DNA from: a virus
Strand: one strand, 5' to 3'
DNA: 26,661 bases
IMG/VR virus record: IMGVR_UViG_3300031227_000347
Location: 1-26,661 of that record
Positions 20,096 through 26,661 of this stretch are shown in pieces. Below the pieces are notes generated by a model, which searched no databases, was not told where the DNA came from, and saw only the letters and a list, made by a program, of their open reading frames with translations. The translations under genes and the position numbers were made by a program. How positions within the stretch are numbered: position 1 is the stretch's first letter; each line of letters begins with the position of its first letter.

Positions 20096-20556
20096 TATAT
20101 GGAATAGTAAATCAACTTTATAACGATATGATTACTGGAGTTGGATCAAGCTCTAGCTATGCTGATAATAAGGTAGAGAATGTATATATAGATGTCCCGA
20201 AGACAATAGTCGGCAATACCTTCGTCTCTGTTAATTATGGAACAAAGGTTTCGAACGGATATGTTATAGGTCAGAAATTTTCTTTCACCTACACTTATGC
20301 TGTTGATATCGTGATAGGGGTTAAGCACTCATCGAAGCTAGATGCTCTGAATTTACTAGACATACTTGAAAAAAGAGTGTTAAAGGTGTTAAATGAAAGT
20401 AGCATAACTTCTTTAGAGGAAGAAATATCACCAATAAAAGAAAAAGTTTTGACGATAAAACTTGTTGGGGCTAACTACGAAGATTTGTATGAAGGTACAG
20501 ATCTGATGTATGGAATAAGATTAAATTTAGAAATAGAAACACAATTAGATGGATAG
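20092..20556 (+). CDS. Tail terminator / head-tail joining protein
   Basis: 154 residues, alpha+beta, with a strand-rich centre (FSFTYTYAVDIVIGVKHSS), a helix LDALNLLDILEKRVLKVL and a last strand pair (YGIRLNLEIETQL). Position between the gpG-like protein and the tail tube, and this order of elements, match tail terminator proteins, which cap the tube at the correct length. No strict motif supports it, so the call rests mainly on position. ATGA overlap upstream. Confidence 0.6.
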   Translation: MIYGIVNQLYNDMITGVGSSSSYADNKVENVYIDVPKTIVGNTFVSVNYGTKVSNGYVIGQKFSFTYTYAVDIVIGVKHSSKLDALNLLDILEKRVLKVLNESSITSLEEEISPIKEKVLTIKLVGANYEDLYEGTDLMYGIRLNLEIETQLDG

Positions 20557-20577
20557 AACCTTTAACAAGGAGATTTT

Positions 20578-21576
20578 ATGACAAAACCTTATATGTCGCA
20601 ATCTGGATACATAGGAGTAGCTAAACAAACAGCTTCTGGAACTTATGTAACTCCAGCTCAATACATGTATGTAGATTCGATAAGCATAGATGCACAAACA
20701 GAAGAGCTAGTTTCTAGTCCAGAAATTGGTGGCGGAAGAGATATAGTTGACGGATCCGTATTGGTTGGACCAATAAGTTACGGTGGATCAATAGACTTTA
20801 GCGTAAGACCAGAATCAATCGGATTGTTCCTCTTGGGAGCAACTGGTGCTGTTACTTCGTCTGGTATTAGCGGAGACGCATATGGACATACATTCACATT
20901 CGAGAATGACTTAGTTCCTCTATCAATAGAGAAAAGTGTCGGAGATGGACTTGAGAACTTCGGATACACTGATACAAAAGTAAACAACCTTAGATTTGAA
21001 GCAGCACAAGGAGAATTTGTAACTGGCTCAGCAGATGTGATAGCAATAAACGAAACATCTGGCAAAACTGTTCAGACTTCTTCATTCGAGACTTCACCGA
21101 TCTTCACTTACCAGTCTGGTTCAGTAATACTGGATTCTGGCGAAATAAGTGTTAAGTCCTTTAGTTTTGAGATCAACAACAACGTTCAGGACGATGACTT
21201 CAGATTCGGGTCAAGAAGCTTGGCTTCATTAGTAGAGAAGAGAAGAGAATTAAGTGCCTCGCTAGAAGTAGTTCCCACTGACTCAAACATTTACAAGAAA
21301 TCTGTATATGGTTCTACATCAGCGACTACTGTGTCTGGCTTGCAGACAACTTACGCAGGTGCTTTGTTCCTAAGATTTGAATCAGCTTATAAGGTTGCAG
21401 GAACTACTGTTCCTTACCAGATGGATATCACAATACCAAAAGCAGTATTTAAATCTTCACCATTTGCAATATCTGGTGATGAGATGATTACCGAGACTCT
21501 AGACTTGATACCAGTTAAGGAAAGCGGTAACGATATAGCAACAATAGTATTAAGGAATGAGACAGCCTCTTATTAA
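20578..21576 (+). CDS. Major tail tube protein
   Basis: 332 residues, mostly beta. SGYIGVAKQTASGTYVTPAQY at the N-terminus is the hallmark opening of phage tail tube proteins of this kind, followed by SYGGSIDFSVRPESIGLFLLGATG and, later, KSFSFEINNNVQDDDFRFGSRSL. The length allows a core tube domain plus an Ig-like extension. It would polymerise as hexamer rings around the tape measure. Absence of a sheath gene next to it supports a non-contractile tail. AAGGAGATTTT precedes the ATG. Confidence 0.85.
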   Translation: MTKPYMSQSGYIGVAKQTASGTYVTPAQYMYVDSISIDAQTEELVSSPEIGGGRDIVDGSVLVGPISYGGSIDFSVRPESIGLFLLGATGAVTSSGISGDAYGHTFTFENDLVPLSIEKSVGDGLENFGYTDTKVNNLRFEAAQGEFVTGSADVIAINETSGKTVQTSSFETSPIFTYQSGSVILDSGEISVKSFSFEINNNVQDDDFRFGSRSLASLVEKRRELSASLEVVPTDSNIYKKSVYGSTSATTVSGLQTTYAGALFLRFESAYKVAGTTVPYQMDITIPKAVFKSSPFAISGDEMITETLDLIPVKESGNDIATIVLRNETASY

Positions 21577-21591
21577 TAAACTAGGAGAATT

Positions 21592-21990
21592 ATGGCAAAG
21601 AAGCCGAATATCTATTTTGGCACTGATGTTACAAAAAAGTACGAAGTAGATGATGGACAATGGTTTGAACACAAAAAGATGAATGAAGGTCAGAAAAGAC
21701 TTTATGAATCTAAAACCAACAACGAGTATAAGATGAACCCCAACACTCAAGAGATGACCATGAACCTGAAGGTTGGCGAGGAAAGACAGGCGATGTTCGA
21801 TGTTGTTGTCATTTCTTACAGGGTACTGTGGGGAAATGAAGACACATTCAAAGAAGGAAAGAAAGTAAATGGAAACTGGGATGACCAAGCACAATGGGAG
21901 GAAGTTAGAGATGGTATGCCGAGCGATCTAGCACTCAAACTTCAAGAAGACATAGCTGACTTAAATAATCTGTTGAATAAAAAAAAATAG
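21592..21990 (+). CDS. Tail assembly chaperone G (zero-frame product)
   Basis: 132 residues. The N-terminus (MAKKPNIYFGTDVTKKYEVDDGQWFEHKKM) begins with a beta domain and the C-terminus is helical and acidic, ending in NLLNKKK. Position immediately before a -1 frame extension and the tape measure, as in lambda gpG. It coats the tape measure while tube is added and is absent from the mature tail. The A9 run ends one base before the stop codon TAG. Strong AGGAGAATT ribosome binding site. Confidence 0.75.
   Translation: MAKKPNIYFGTDVTKKYEVDDGQWFEHKKMNEGQKRLYESKTNNEYKMNPNTQEMTMNLKVGEERQAMFDVVVISYRVLWGNEDTFKEGKKVNGNWDDQAQWEEVRDGMPSDLALKLQEDIADLNNLLNKKK
21979..21987 (+). promoter_or_regulatory. 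A9 slippery site for -1 frameshift
   Basis: AAT, nine A, TAG: the run contains A AAA AAA, a standard -1 slippery heptamer, directly before the stop of the G frame. Slippage by one base continues into the T frame. No clear downstream pseudoknot was seen by eye. Confidence 0.75.
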
Positions 21991-22229
21991 ATTATACCTC
22001 TCTTAAGATACAAGCGAAATGCTTTGCGAAAGGGCAAAAGATAGCTAACCCAGACCCAAGGTTGGCTATCTATGTTGATTGTAAAACATGGAAGTGTTTA
22101 CCACAGGCTGGCGGATTGTATGATCAGTCGCCAGAACTACTAGAAGCATTCACAGTAATAGAAAATGAGGTAAACAGATATAATAATACAAAAATAAGAG
22201 AACAGAATAATAAGGTCAGGAGGAAATAA
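21987..22229 (+). CDS. T extension of tail assembly chaperone (G-T fusion by frameshift)
   Basis: After the A9 slip the -1 frame stays open for 80 codons to a TAA that overlaps the tape-measure ATG. It starts ATA GAT TAT, has no own start codon or ribosome binding site, and reads as a genuine protein (LKIQAKCFAKGQKIANPDPR, LPQAGGLYDQSPELLEAF, ending KVRRK). The fusion product is about 212 residues. As in lambda gpGT, the T part is expected to bind tube protein while G binds the tape measure. Confidence 0.75.
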   Translation: MDYTSLKIQAKCFAKGQKIANPDPRLAIYVDCKTWKCLPQAGGLYDQSPELLEAFTVIENEVNRYNNTKIREQNNKVRRK

Positions 22230-24616
22230 TGGCGATGGATACACAGGCAGCAGACTTGCTGTTTAGGATGAAAACGCAGGGAACTAAGGCTGTTCTATCT
22301 GACTTTGACCTTATAAATAATAGAATGAAAAAAGTTGCTAAAGCCAGCGTTGATGGTAGCAACTCTTTTAATACTTCCATGGAGAATATGGGGAAGAATC
22401 TCTCTCAGTTTGGTAGAAACACTCAGTGGTTAGGTCAGAGAGTGACTTTTGGTTTATCTCTCCCAATAGCATTATTCGGTAAGCAAGCGGTTGCTGTTGC
22501 TGTTGAGATAGATAAAGCATATATGGACTTAAGAAGAGTTTGGTCTGGTAGTGCTGATGATATAGACAACAAATTGAAACCAGCAGCGATAAGACTCTCT
22601 AATACATTTGGTCTTCTACAGGAAGATATAGTTGATGTATTCTCTGAGCTGAGCAAGGCTGACCTTGGTCAAACAGCAGAAGAAATGGAAGCCTTGGCTA
22701 GACTGGCTGCCGAAACATCATTTATCTTCGGAGTTGACTTAGCAAAGTCCACAGATCAGATAAAAGCTCTTATGCTTGGTTTTAGATTTAATGTTGATGA
22801 TACAGCGGCTGCCTTAGACGCAATGAATATAATCGCTGACAAAACTGCCGCCTCAGAAGAAGGTATTATGGATACCTTGAGAGTTCTCGGTGGTTTGGCT
22901 AGAAATGTAGGCTTAGATGTGAGAGAATTAGCCGCAGCAACCGCTGTGTTCGAAGCTAACAACCTTTCTGCCTCCGAGGGTGCCAATGCTATGAAGTTCG
23001 TGATACAGAGGATACAGAACCCAACCAAGAAGTCTGCCGAATTGTTAAAAGCATTCAATATAGATCTAAACGATAATGAATTTAGAACCAAGAGGGCTGG
23101 TGACCAGCTCCAGATATTTGCTAAGAGGTTCGCTGAAGTGAAAAACGAGGGAGAAAAAGCCGAAGATGCATTTAGAAGCATTGTTGAGGCTGATTTCATG
23201 AGAGCACTCGGTCAAACTTCTGGTAAAAGACAGGCGAACAGATTCCTTGTTCTATTAGAAGATATGGGAATGCAATTTGATGAGAATGCGGATTCTGTTA
23301 GTGAATTTGCCAAAGCGATGGATGTGTCTGGCGATGCCTCGGCTAACGCAGAATTTAAGCTAAAACAGCTAGAAGTAACCTTTGGTGCACAAAATATAAA
23401 GCTTGAGATTGCAAAACAGAAGTTCAGGAACTTACAGGCGGAATTAGGAAACAAGTTACTACCGATATTTACACAAATCTTAGGTATAGCGGAAAAGTTA
23501 GTACGCAAGTTCGATGATATGAGTCCAGCAACTCAGGACATGATAATAAAGTTCGGATTACTCTTAGTAGCGTTGGGACCAGTGCTTATGGTATTAGGTT
23601 CTACTTCTCAGGTGCTTGGAATGACTTTGCAGGCAGTAGCGAAGCTAAGCCAAGGAATACAATGGTTAAACGCTATGATGCAATTTAAGGCTGTAACCGC
23701 AGCCTCTGCGTGGGGTTCTTCTCTGGCTGGTGTAGCGGCTTTCTTAACCAATCCATGGGTTGTGGCGATAGCAATAGCGGTGGCAGCGATAGTGGGGATT
23801 ATCTGGATTTTCAGAAACAAGGAGAAAGCAATATCAGACACTCAGAGAGCGTTAGAAAACCTTGCAGCAGCAGAAGAAGCATATGCTGGGGCACAGGAGA
23901 CATTTAATCAAGCCAACCTAAGTGTAATAACTTCTCAGGAACGGATAGAGTTCTTGCTTGGCGAGATAAATAGATTAGAAAATGAAGGTCAAACTACTAC
24001 CATAGAATATGCTAGATTGGTTGCAGAGTTGGCAGTAGAAAACGACAATCTAGCCAACAACCAAGAAGCAGTTGTAACAGCCAAGGAAAGTTTAGACACC
24101 GCGTTGTCTGACAAAACAGCCATGGAATCATTCAAGAGTAAGATGGATGAGCTTTCTGGCAGTGCACTCGGAATTGCTACTAATATGCACCTAGCACTAC
24201 AAAATACAAACAGCTTAACCGAAGCTGAGAAGAATTTCGCAGAACAAACCATACCGATAATAACAGGCACTAGAACCAGAAGAGGGTTTGACGAAAACCA
24301 TGATGGCGGTATGATACATGCAGCCAATGGCACCATAATCCCTGGATCTTCTCCGTTAAGAGATAGAGTCCCAGTAATGGCAGAACAGGGCGAGGGAATA
24401 ATGAGTAAAAAGGCTGTAGAGAACCTGCTTAAGAATGGAATGATGCCACAAGGGCAGGGAACAACATATAATATAAATTTCAGTCCTGGAGTAATGGTAG
24501 CAACGCCTGGCGAACAGCGTTCTTTCGCTAGAGAGATTAAGAAGCTCATCTCACAAGACGATTCACGATACGCACAGATAGGAAATGATTTTACTGGATT
24601 ATCAACAGCAAACTAA
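22229..24616 (+). CDS. Tail tape measure protein
   Basis: 795 residues. The TP901-type core is clear: ALARLAAETSFIFGVDLAKS, GFRFNVDDTAAALDAMNII, LGGLARNVGLDVRELAAA and SEGANAMKFVIQRIQNPTKK around residues 150-280. Two hydrophobic segments at about 437-457 and 508-528 may insert into the host membrane. A coiled coil (LVAELAVENDNLANN) and a Gly-rich C-terminal part (HAANGTIIPGSSPLRDRV) follow. It sets tail length: at about 0.15 nm per residue, roughly 120 nm. A GGAGG ribosome binding site lies inside the end of the T frame. Confidence 0.9.
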   Translation: MAMDTQAADLLFRMKTQGTKAVLSDFDLINNRMKKVAKASVDGSNSFNTSMENMGKNLSQFGRNTQWLGQRVTFGLSLPIALFGKQAVAVAVEIDKAYMDLRRVWSGSADDIDNKLKPAAIRLSNTFGLLQEDIVDVFSELSKADLGQTAEEMEALARLAAETSFIFGVDLAKSTDQIKALMLGFRFNVDDTAAALDAMNIIADKTAASEEGIMDTLRVLGGLARNVGLDVRELAAATAVFEANNLSASEGANAMKFVIQRIQNPTKKSAELLKAFNIDLNDNEFRTKRAGDQLQIFAKRFAEVKNEGEKAEDAFRSIVEADFMRALGQTSGKRQANRFLVLLEDMGMQFDENADSVSEFAKAMDVSGDASANAEFKLKQLEVTFGAQNIKLEIAKQKFRNLQAELGNKLLPIFTQILGIAEKLVRKFDDMSPATQDMIIKFGLLLVALGPVLMVLGSTSQVLGMTLQAVAKLSQGIQWLNAMMQFKAVTAASAWGSSLAGVAAFLTNPWVVAIAIAVAAIVGIIWIFRNKEKAISDTQRALENLAAAEEAYAGAQETFNQANLSVITSQERIEFLLGEINRLENEGQTTTIEYARLVAELAVENDNLANNQEAVVTAKESLDTALSDKTAMESFKSKMDELSGSALGIATNMHLALQNTNSLTEAEKNFAEQTIPIITGTRTRRGFDENHDGGMIHAANGTIIPGSSPLRDRVPVMAEQGEGIMSKKAVENLLKNGMMPQGQGTTYNINFSPGVMVATPGEQRSFAREIKKLISQDDSRYAQIGNDFTGLSTAN

Positions 24617-24630
24617 TAGATTAGGAGAAT

Positions 24631-24966
24631 ATGGCACAACCAATATTACAAACCACCACACTACCTTACCCGACTTCTTTTGCTACCATACATGACCGTC
24701 AGGGTGCATATACTAAGACCTTAAATGGAACTACAAGAAGGGCTGTCAACTCTGATAAATATGTATGGTCTATGACATTTCAGGTTCTTACAATAACTGA
24801 ATTTGACGCAATCAAAGCAGTGTATGATTTAAAAGAAACAGCTCAATTCGTTTATGGTGATGTATCTATAAATGCTGTTGTTCATATTGATATAGGCAGA
24901 AGAACTTTCATGCCTGGAAACCCAGGATATTATTCCTCTGTGGAAATTATTTTAACTGAGGCGTAA
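24631..24966 (+). CDS. Distal/minor tail protein
   Basis: 111 residues, beta-type. The WSMTFQVLTITEFDAIKAVY pattern and the end YYSSVEIILTEA are characteristic of short minor tail proteins encoded between tape measure and tip. MAQPILQTTTLPYPTSF opens it. A role in attaching the tip or starting the tube is likely. Ribosome binding site AGGAGAAT; the stop adjoins the next ATG directly, so both are co-translated. Confidence 0.65.
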   Translation: MAQPILQTTTLPYPTSFATIHDRQGAYTKTLNGTTRRAVNSDKYVWSMTFQVLTITEFDAIKAVYDLKETAQFVYGDVSINAVVHIDIGRRTFMPGNPGYYSSVEIILTEA

Positions 24967-26661
24967 ATGACAATACCAGTAGTAGATACATTAATTGCAT
25001 CTCCAAAAGCAGAGACATGTATAATCAGGGGTAATGTCGTGTCTTCTGGAACTAACGATATAGTCAGAACTGGCTTTTATTTTGGTGTCTCTTCTGGTGC
25101 TTTGAATACTACATATGATGTAAATCCAACTGATGGTGTCTTTAATTTTAATGTTCCCGACCTAAGCTCTGGAACAAATTATTACTATAATGCTTGGGCA
25201 CAGAATGCTGAGGGGGTAGGATCTGGAATAGCTTCTGGGTTCACAACTGGTGACTTTGTTAGAGAGCCGAGGGCTGTCTTTAACGTTGCGTGGAATAAAC
25301 AGCTCAGCACAGACGCTGGAAGCGGAGTCGGTTGGTTTAGGTTAGATTATTCTACTCTTGATGGACCAGATATACTTGCCAGTAAAAATTACCTAGAAGA
25401 TGAGACCATAACAGATATTATTGGTGCATGGGATACATATGATTATGCAAATGAGTCAGCATATGTTATCGGTGCAGAAGGATATACAGAAATGCGTGGA
25501 GACATAAATCAGGCAATTATGGCTGACGCAGACGTTATCCTGTCCAACTCTCCAGATATAGGAGATCCGATTGATGCCTTTAACAGAGCTTTTGGTAGAT
25601 ATACCATAAGAGAAAATAAAAACACTTTGCTTAACCCTTCGTTTGAGTTTGTAAACATACCAAATTGGACCATAAACACATACGGAGTTGGAAGTTATAC
25701 TCTTGGCAACACTGTTATGTCTGGCTTATATTCAATGAGACTATATATTACTGGCGAAGGATACGATGTTTCTGACGCTGGCGATACAGCATATAATGGT
25801 TCATATGGAGATACTGGTGTAAGCGAGGGTTACCCATATTACACCTACAATGGACACTATTTGTACTATGTCGCAGCTCCTGGAGCCAGACCAGCCAACT
25901 GGCAGATAGACGAAACCTTTGCTGGAACAGATGTAACTGGATATTATAAAGCAATAGATGGAGACCCAGTACAAGACGCTATATTGGGAGATTATACTGC
26001 TGACTTCGAGACAGCACCAGGACCAACGGTGACTAAGTCTCTGCATAGTTTCGGTGACTGTAGTTTTGATATCATTTCTGACCCAATTACTGTAACCTCT
26101 GGTCTTTGGTATACTGGTTCTATTTATGCTAAATCTAGTGGCACAGCACAATACAACTTGGGCGTTGTGGCTTCTGGTTTGAGTGGAAATATAAGCAGTG
26201 GTTTATCCGTAGATAACCAAGTGACTTCAGGCGATTGGACAAGGTCTCAGGTAAGCTATCAAATGCCTACTGGAGTGAGGGTAGCTTATATGCACATTAC
26301 TACTAATTTATCTGATGACGAAGAATTGTTCCTAGATTGTGGACAGTTTGAAGAAGGTCATCCCGCCACTGGTTTCGATGGTCCATTTATTGGAGATAAA
26401 GTTTTGCCAAAAAGACCAGCAAAGATATTGGTTAACACAGACGGACAAGACTACCCACAATTTGCTGGCGTTACTGAGACTATAGAGCCAAACTTTAGAG
26501 ATGACCAAGTTCATATATATATGCACGACTTGGGTTCTGAATTAGAGGGCAAAGAACTCAACTCAGCTATGTATAAAGGACTAAAAACATCACAAGCAGT
26601 AGAGCTTATTTGTGGTGAAGTTGGGTTAACTTCTGGAACATATGTTATTGATGAAGGCGAA
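24967..26661 (+). CDS. Tail-tip protein with FN3-like and carbohydrate-binding-like domains (3' end outside window)
   Basis: 565 codons, open to the window edge. Residues about 13-98 look like a fibronectin type III domain (NYYYNAWAQNAEGVGSGIASGF ending). Residues about 100-215 contain REPRAVFNVAWN and a RAFGRYTIRENKNTL segment like the base of tip proteins. Residues 219-475 match the phage carbohydrate-binding jelly roll: NPSFE...W, YSMRLYI, SGLWYTGSIYAKSSG, and the typical ending GQFEEGHPATGFDG. A Gly/Tyr-rich insertion (about 265-345) interrupts it. A tail domain (RPAKILVNTDGQDYP) follows. It should bind host surface sugars at the tail tip. Confidence 0.75.
   Translation, partial: MTIPVVDTLIASPKAETCIIRGNVVSSGTNDIVRTGFYFGVSSGALNTTYDVNPTDGVFNFNVPDLSSGTNYYYNAWAQNAEGVGSGIASGFTTGDFVREPRAVFNVAWNKQLSTDAGSGVGWFRLDYSTLDGPDILASKNYLEDETITDIIGAWDTYDYANESAYVIGAEGYTEMRGDINQAIMADADVILSNSPDIGDPIDAFNRAFGRYTIRENKNTLLNPSFEFVNIPNWTINTYGVGSYTLGNTVMSGLYSMRLYITGEGYDVSDAGDTAYNGSYGDTGVSEGYPYYTYNGHYLYYVAAPGARPANWQIDETFAGTDVTGYYKAIDGDPVQDAILGDYTADFETAPGPTVTKSLHSFGDCSFDIISDPITVTSGLWYTGSIYAKSSGTAQYNLGVVASGLSGNISSGLSVDNQVTSGDWTRSQVSYQMPTGVRVAYMHITTNLSDDEELFLDCGQFEEGHPATGFDGPFIGDKVLPKRPAKILVNTDGQDYPQFAGVTETIEPNFRDDQVHIYMHDLGSELEGKELNSAMYKGLKTSQAVELICGEVGLTSGTYVIDEGE

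Noticed and set aside
23989-24549. 186-codon minus-strand frame inside the tape-measure gene
   Set aside because: Long only because the tape-measure codon use avoids stops on that strand; no leader and against the direction of the module.
25748-26151. Two overlapping minus-strand frames in the last 1 kb
   Set aside because: The plus strand is open through the whole stretch with recognisable tail-tip motifs.
1-26661. Alternative genetic code (TGA or TAG reassigned)
   Set aside because: Both TGA and TAG end genes at places consistent with ATGA overlaps and leaders, and no core gene is broken by in-frame TGA or TAG.

Overview
The window is a large part of a tailed double-stranded DNA phage genome (class Caudoviricetes, siphovirus type). 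It is not bacterial chromosome: there are no rRNA, tRNA, ribosomal or metabolic genes. It carries a nearly complete virion morphogenesis module with a tape measure, a tail-tube protein and no sheath, so the tail is probably long and non-contractile. The base composition is AT-rich with many AGA and GGA codons. TGA acts as an ordinary stop (many ATGA stop/start overlaps), so the standard code is used. The host cannot be named from this sequence. No integrase, repressor, polymerase or reverse transcriptase is visible.

Layout. (1) 1-6.1 kb, minus strand: about twenty tiny, tightly packed genes that look like an early accessory operon. It is driven by a promoter at 6103-6131. Most genes follow a near-identical leader built around ATGAAAGG, and neighbours often overlap by ATGA. 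Products are mostly unknown: small Cys-rich or zinc-ribbon proteins, one-helix membrane proteins and conserved phage hypotheticals. Two control regions flank this block: 289-625, dense in short phased repeats, and the strand-switch region 6.1-6.53 kb. Three intergenic gaps carry the same bulged RNA hairpin, each ending 18-20 nt before the next start codon. (2) 6.5-11.2 kb, plus strand: a Phd/YefM-like zinc protein, a zinc ribbon, a Cys-rich small-terminase candidate, the large terminase and a Mu gp29/DUF935-type portal. (3) 11.2-16.2 kb: a coiled-coil protein, a large beta-helical fibre and a lysis cassette (XhlA-like membrane protein, C39-like peptidase, holin-like protein), unusually placed inside the head module. 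(4) 16.26-19.0 kb: a strong promoter, then Mu gpI-type protease with a nested scaffold start, decoration protein and lambda gpE-type capsid protein. (5) 19.0-26.66 kb: head-tail connectors, tail terminator, tail tube, the G / G-T chaperone pair with an A9 -1 frameshift site, tape measure, a distal tail protein and the first part of a tail-tip protein with FN3-like and carbohydrate-binding-like domains.

Working together: the minus-strand genes probably act early in takeover of the cell. The plus-strand genes package DNA (terminase, portal), build the head (protease/scaffold, decoration, capsid), join head to tail, build the tail around the tape measure, and recognise and lyse the host (fibre, tip, lysis cassette).

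The most notable observations are the repeated covarying hairpin in the early operon, the peptidase whose only well-placed start codon is ATA, the fibre-lysis cassette inside the head operon, and the phased CTAGC repeats next to the terminase genes. Several genes too short for routine ORF calling were found by reading the gaps (2367-2534, 2790-2945, 3045-3179 and the partial gene at 1-93). Several starts were moved to the codon that fits the Shine-Dalgarno sequence.
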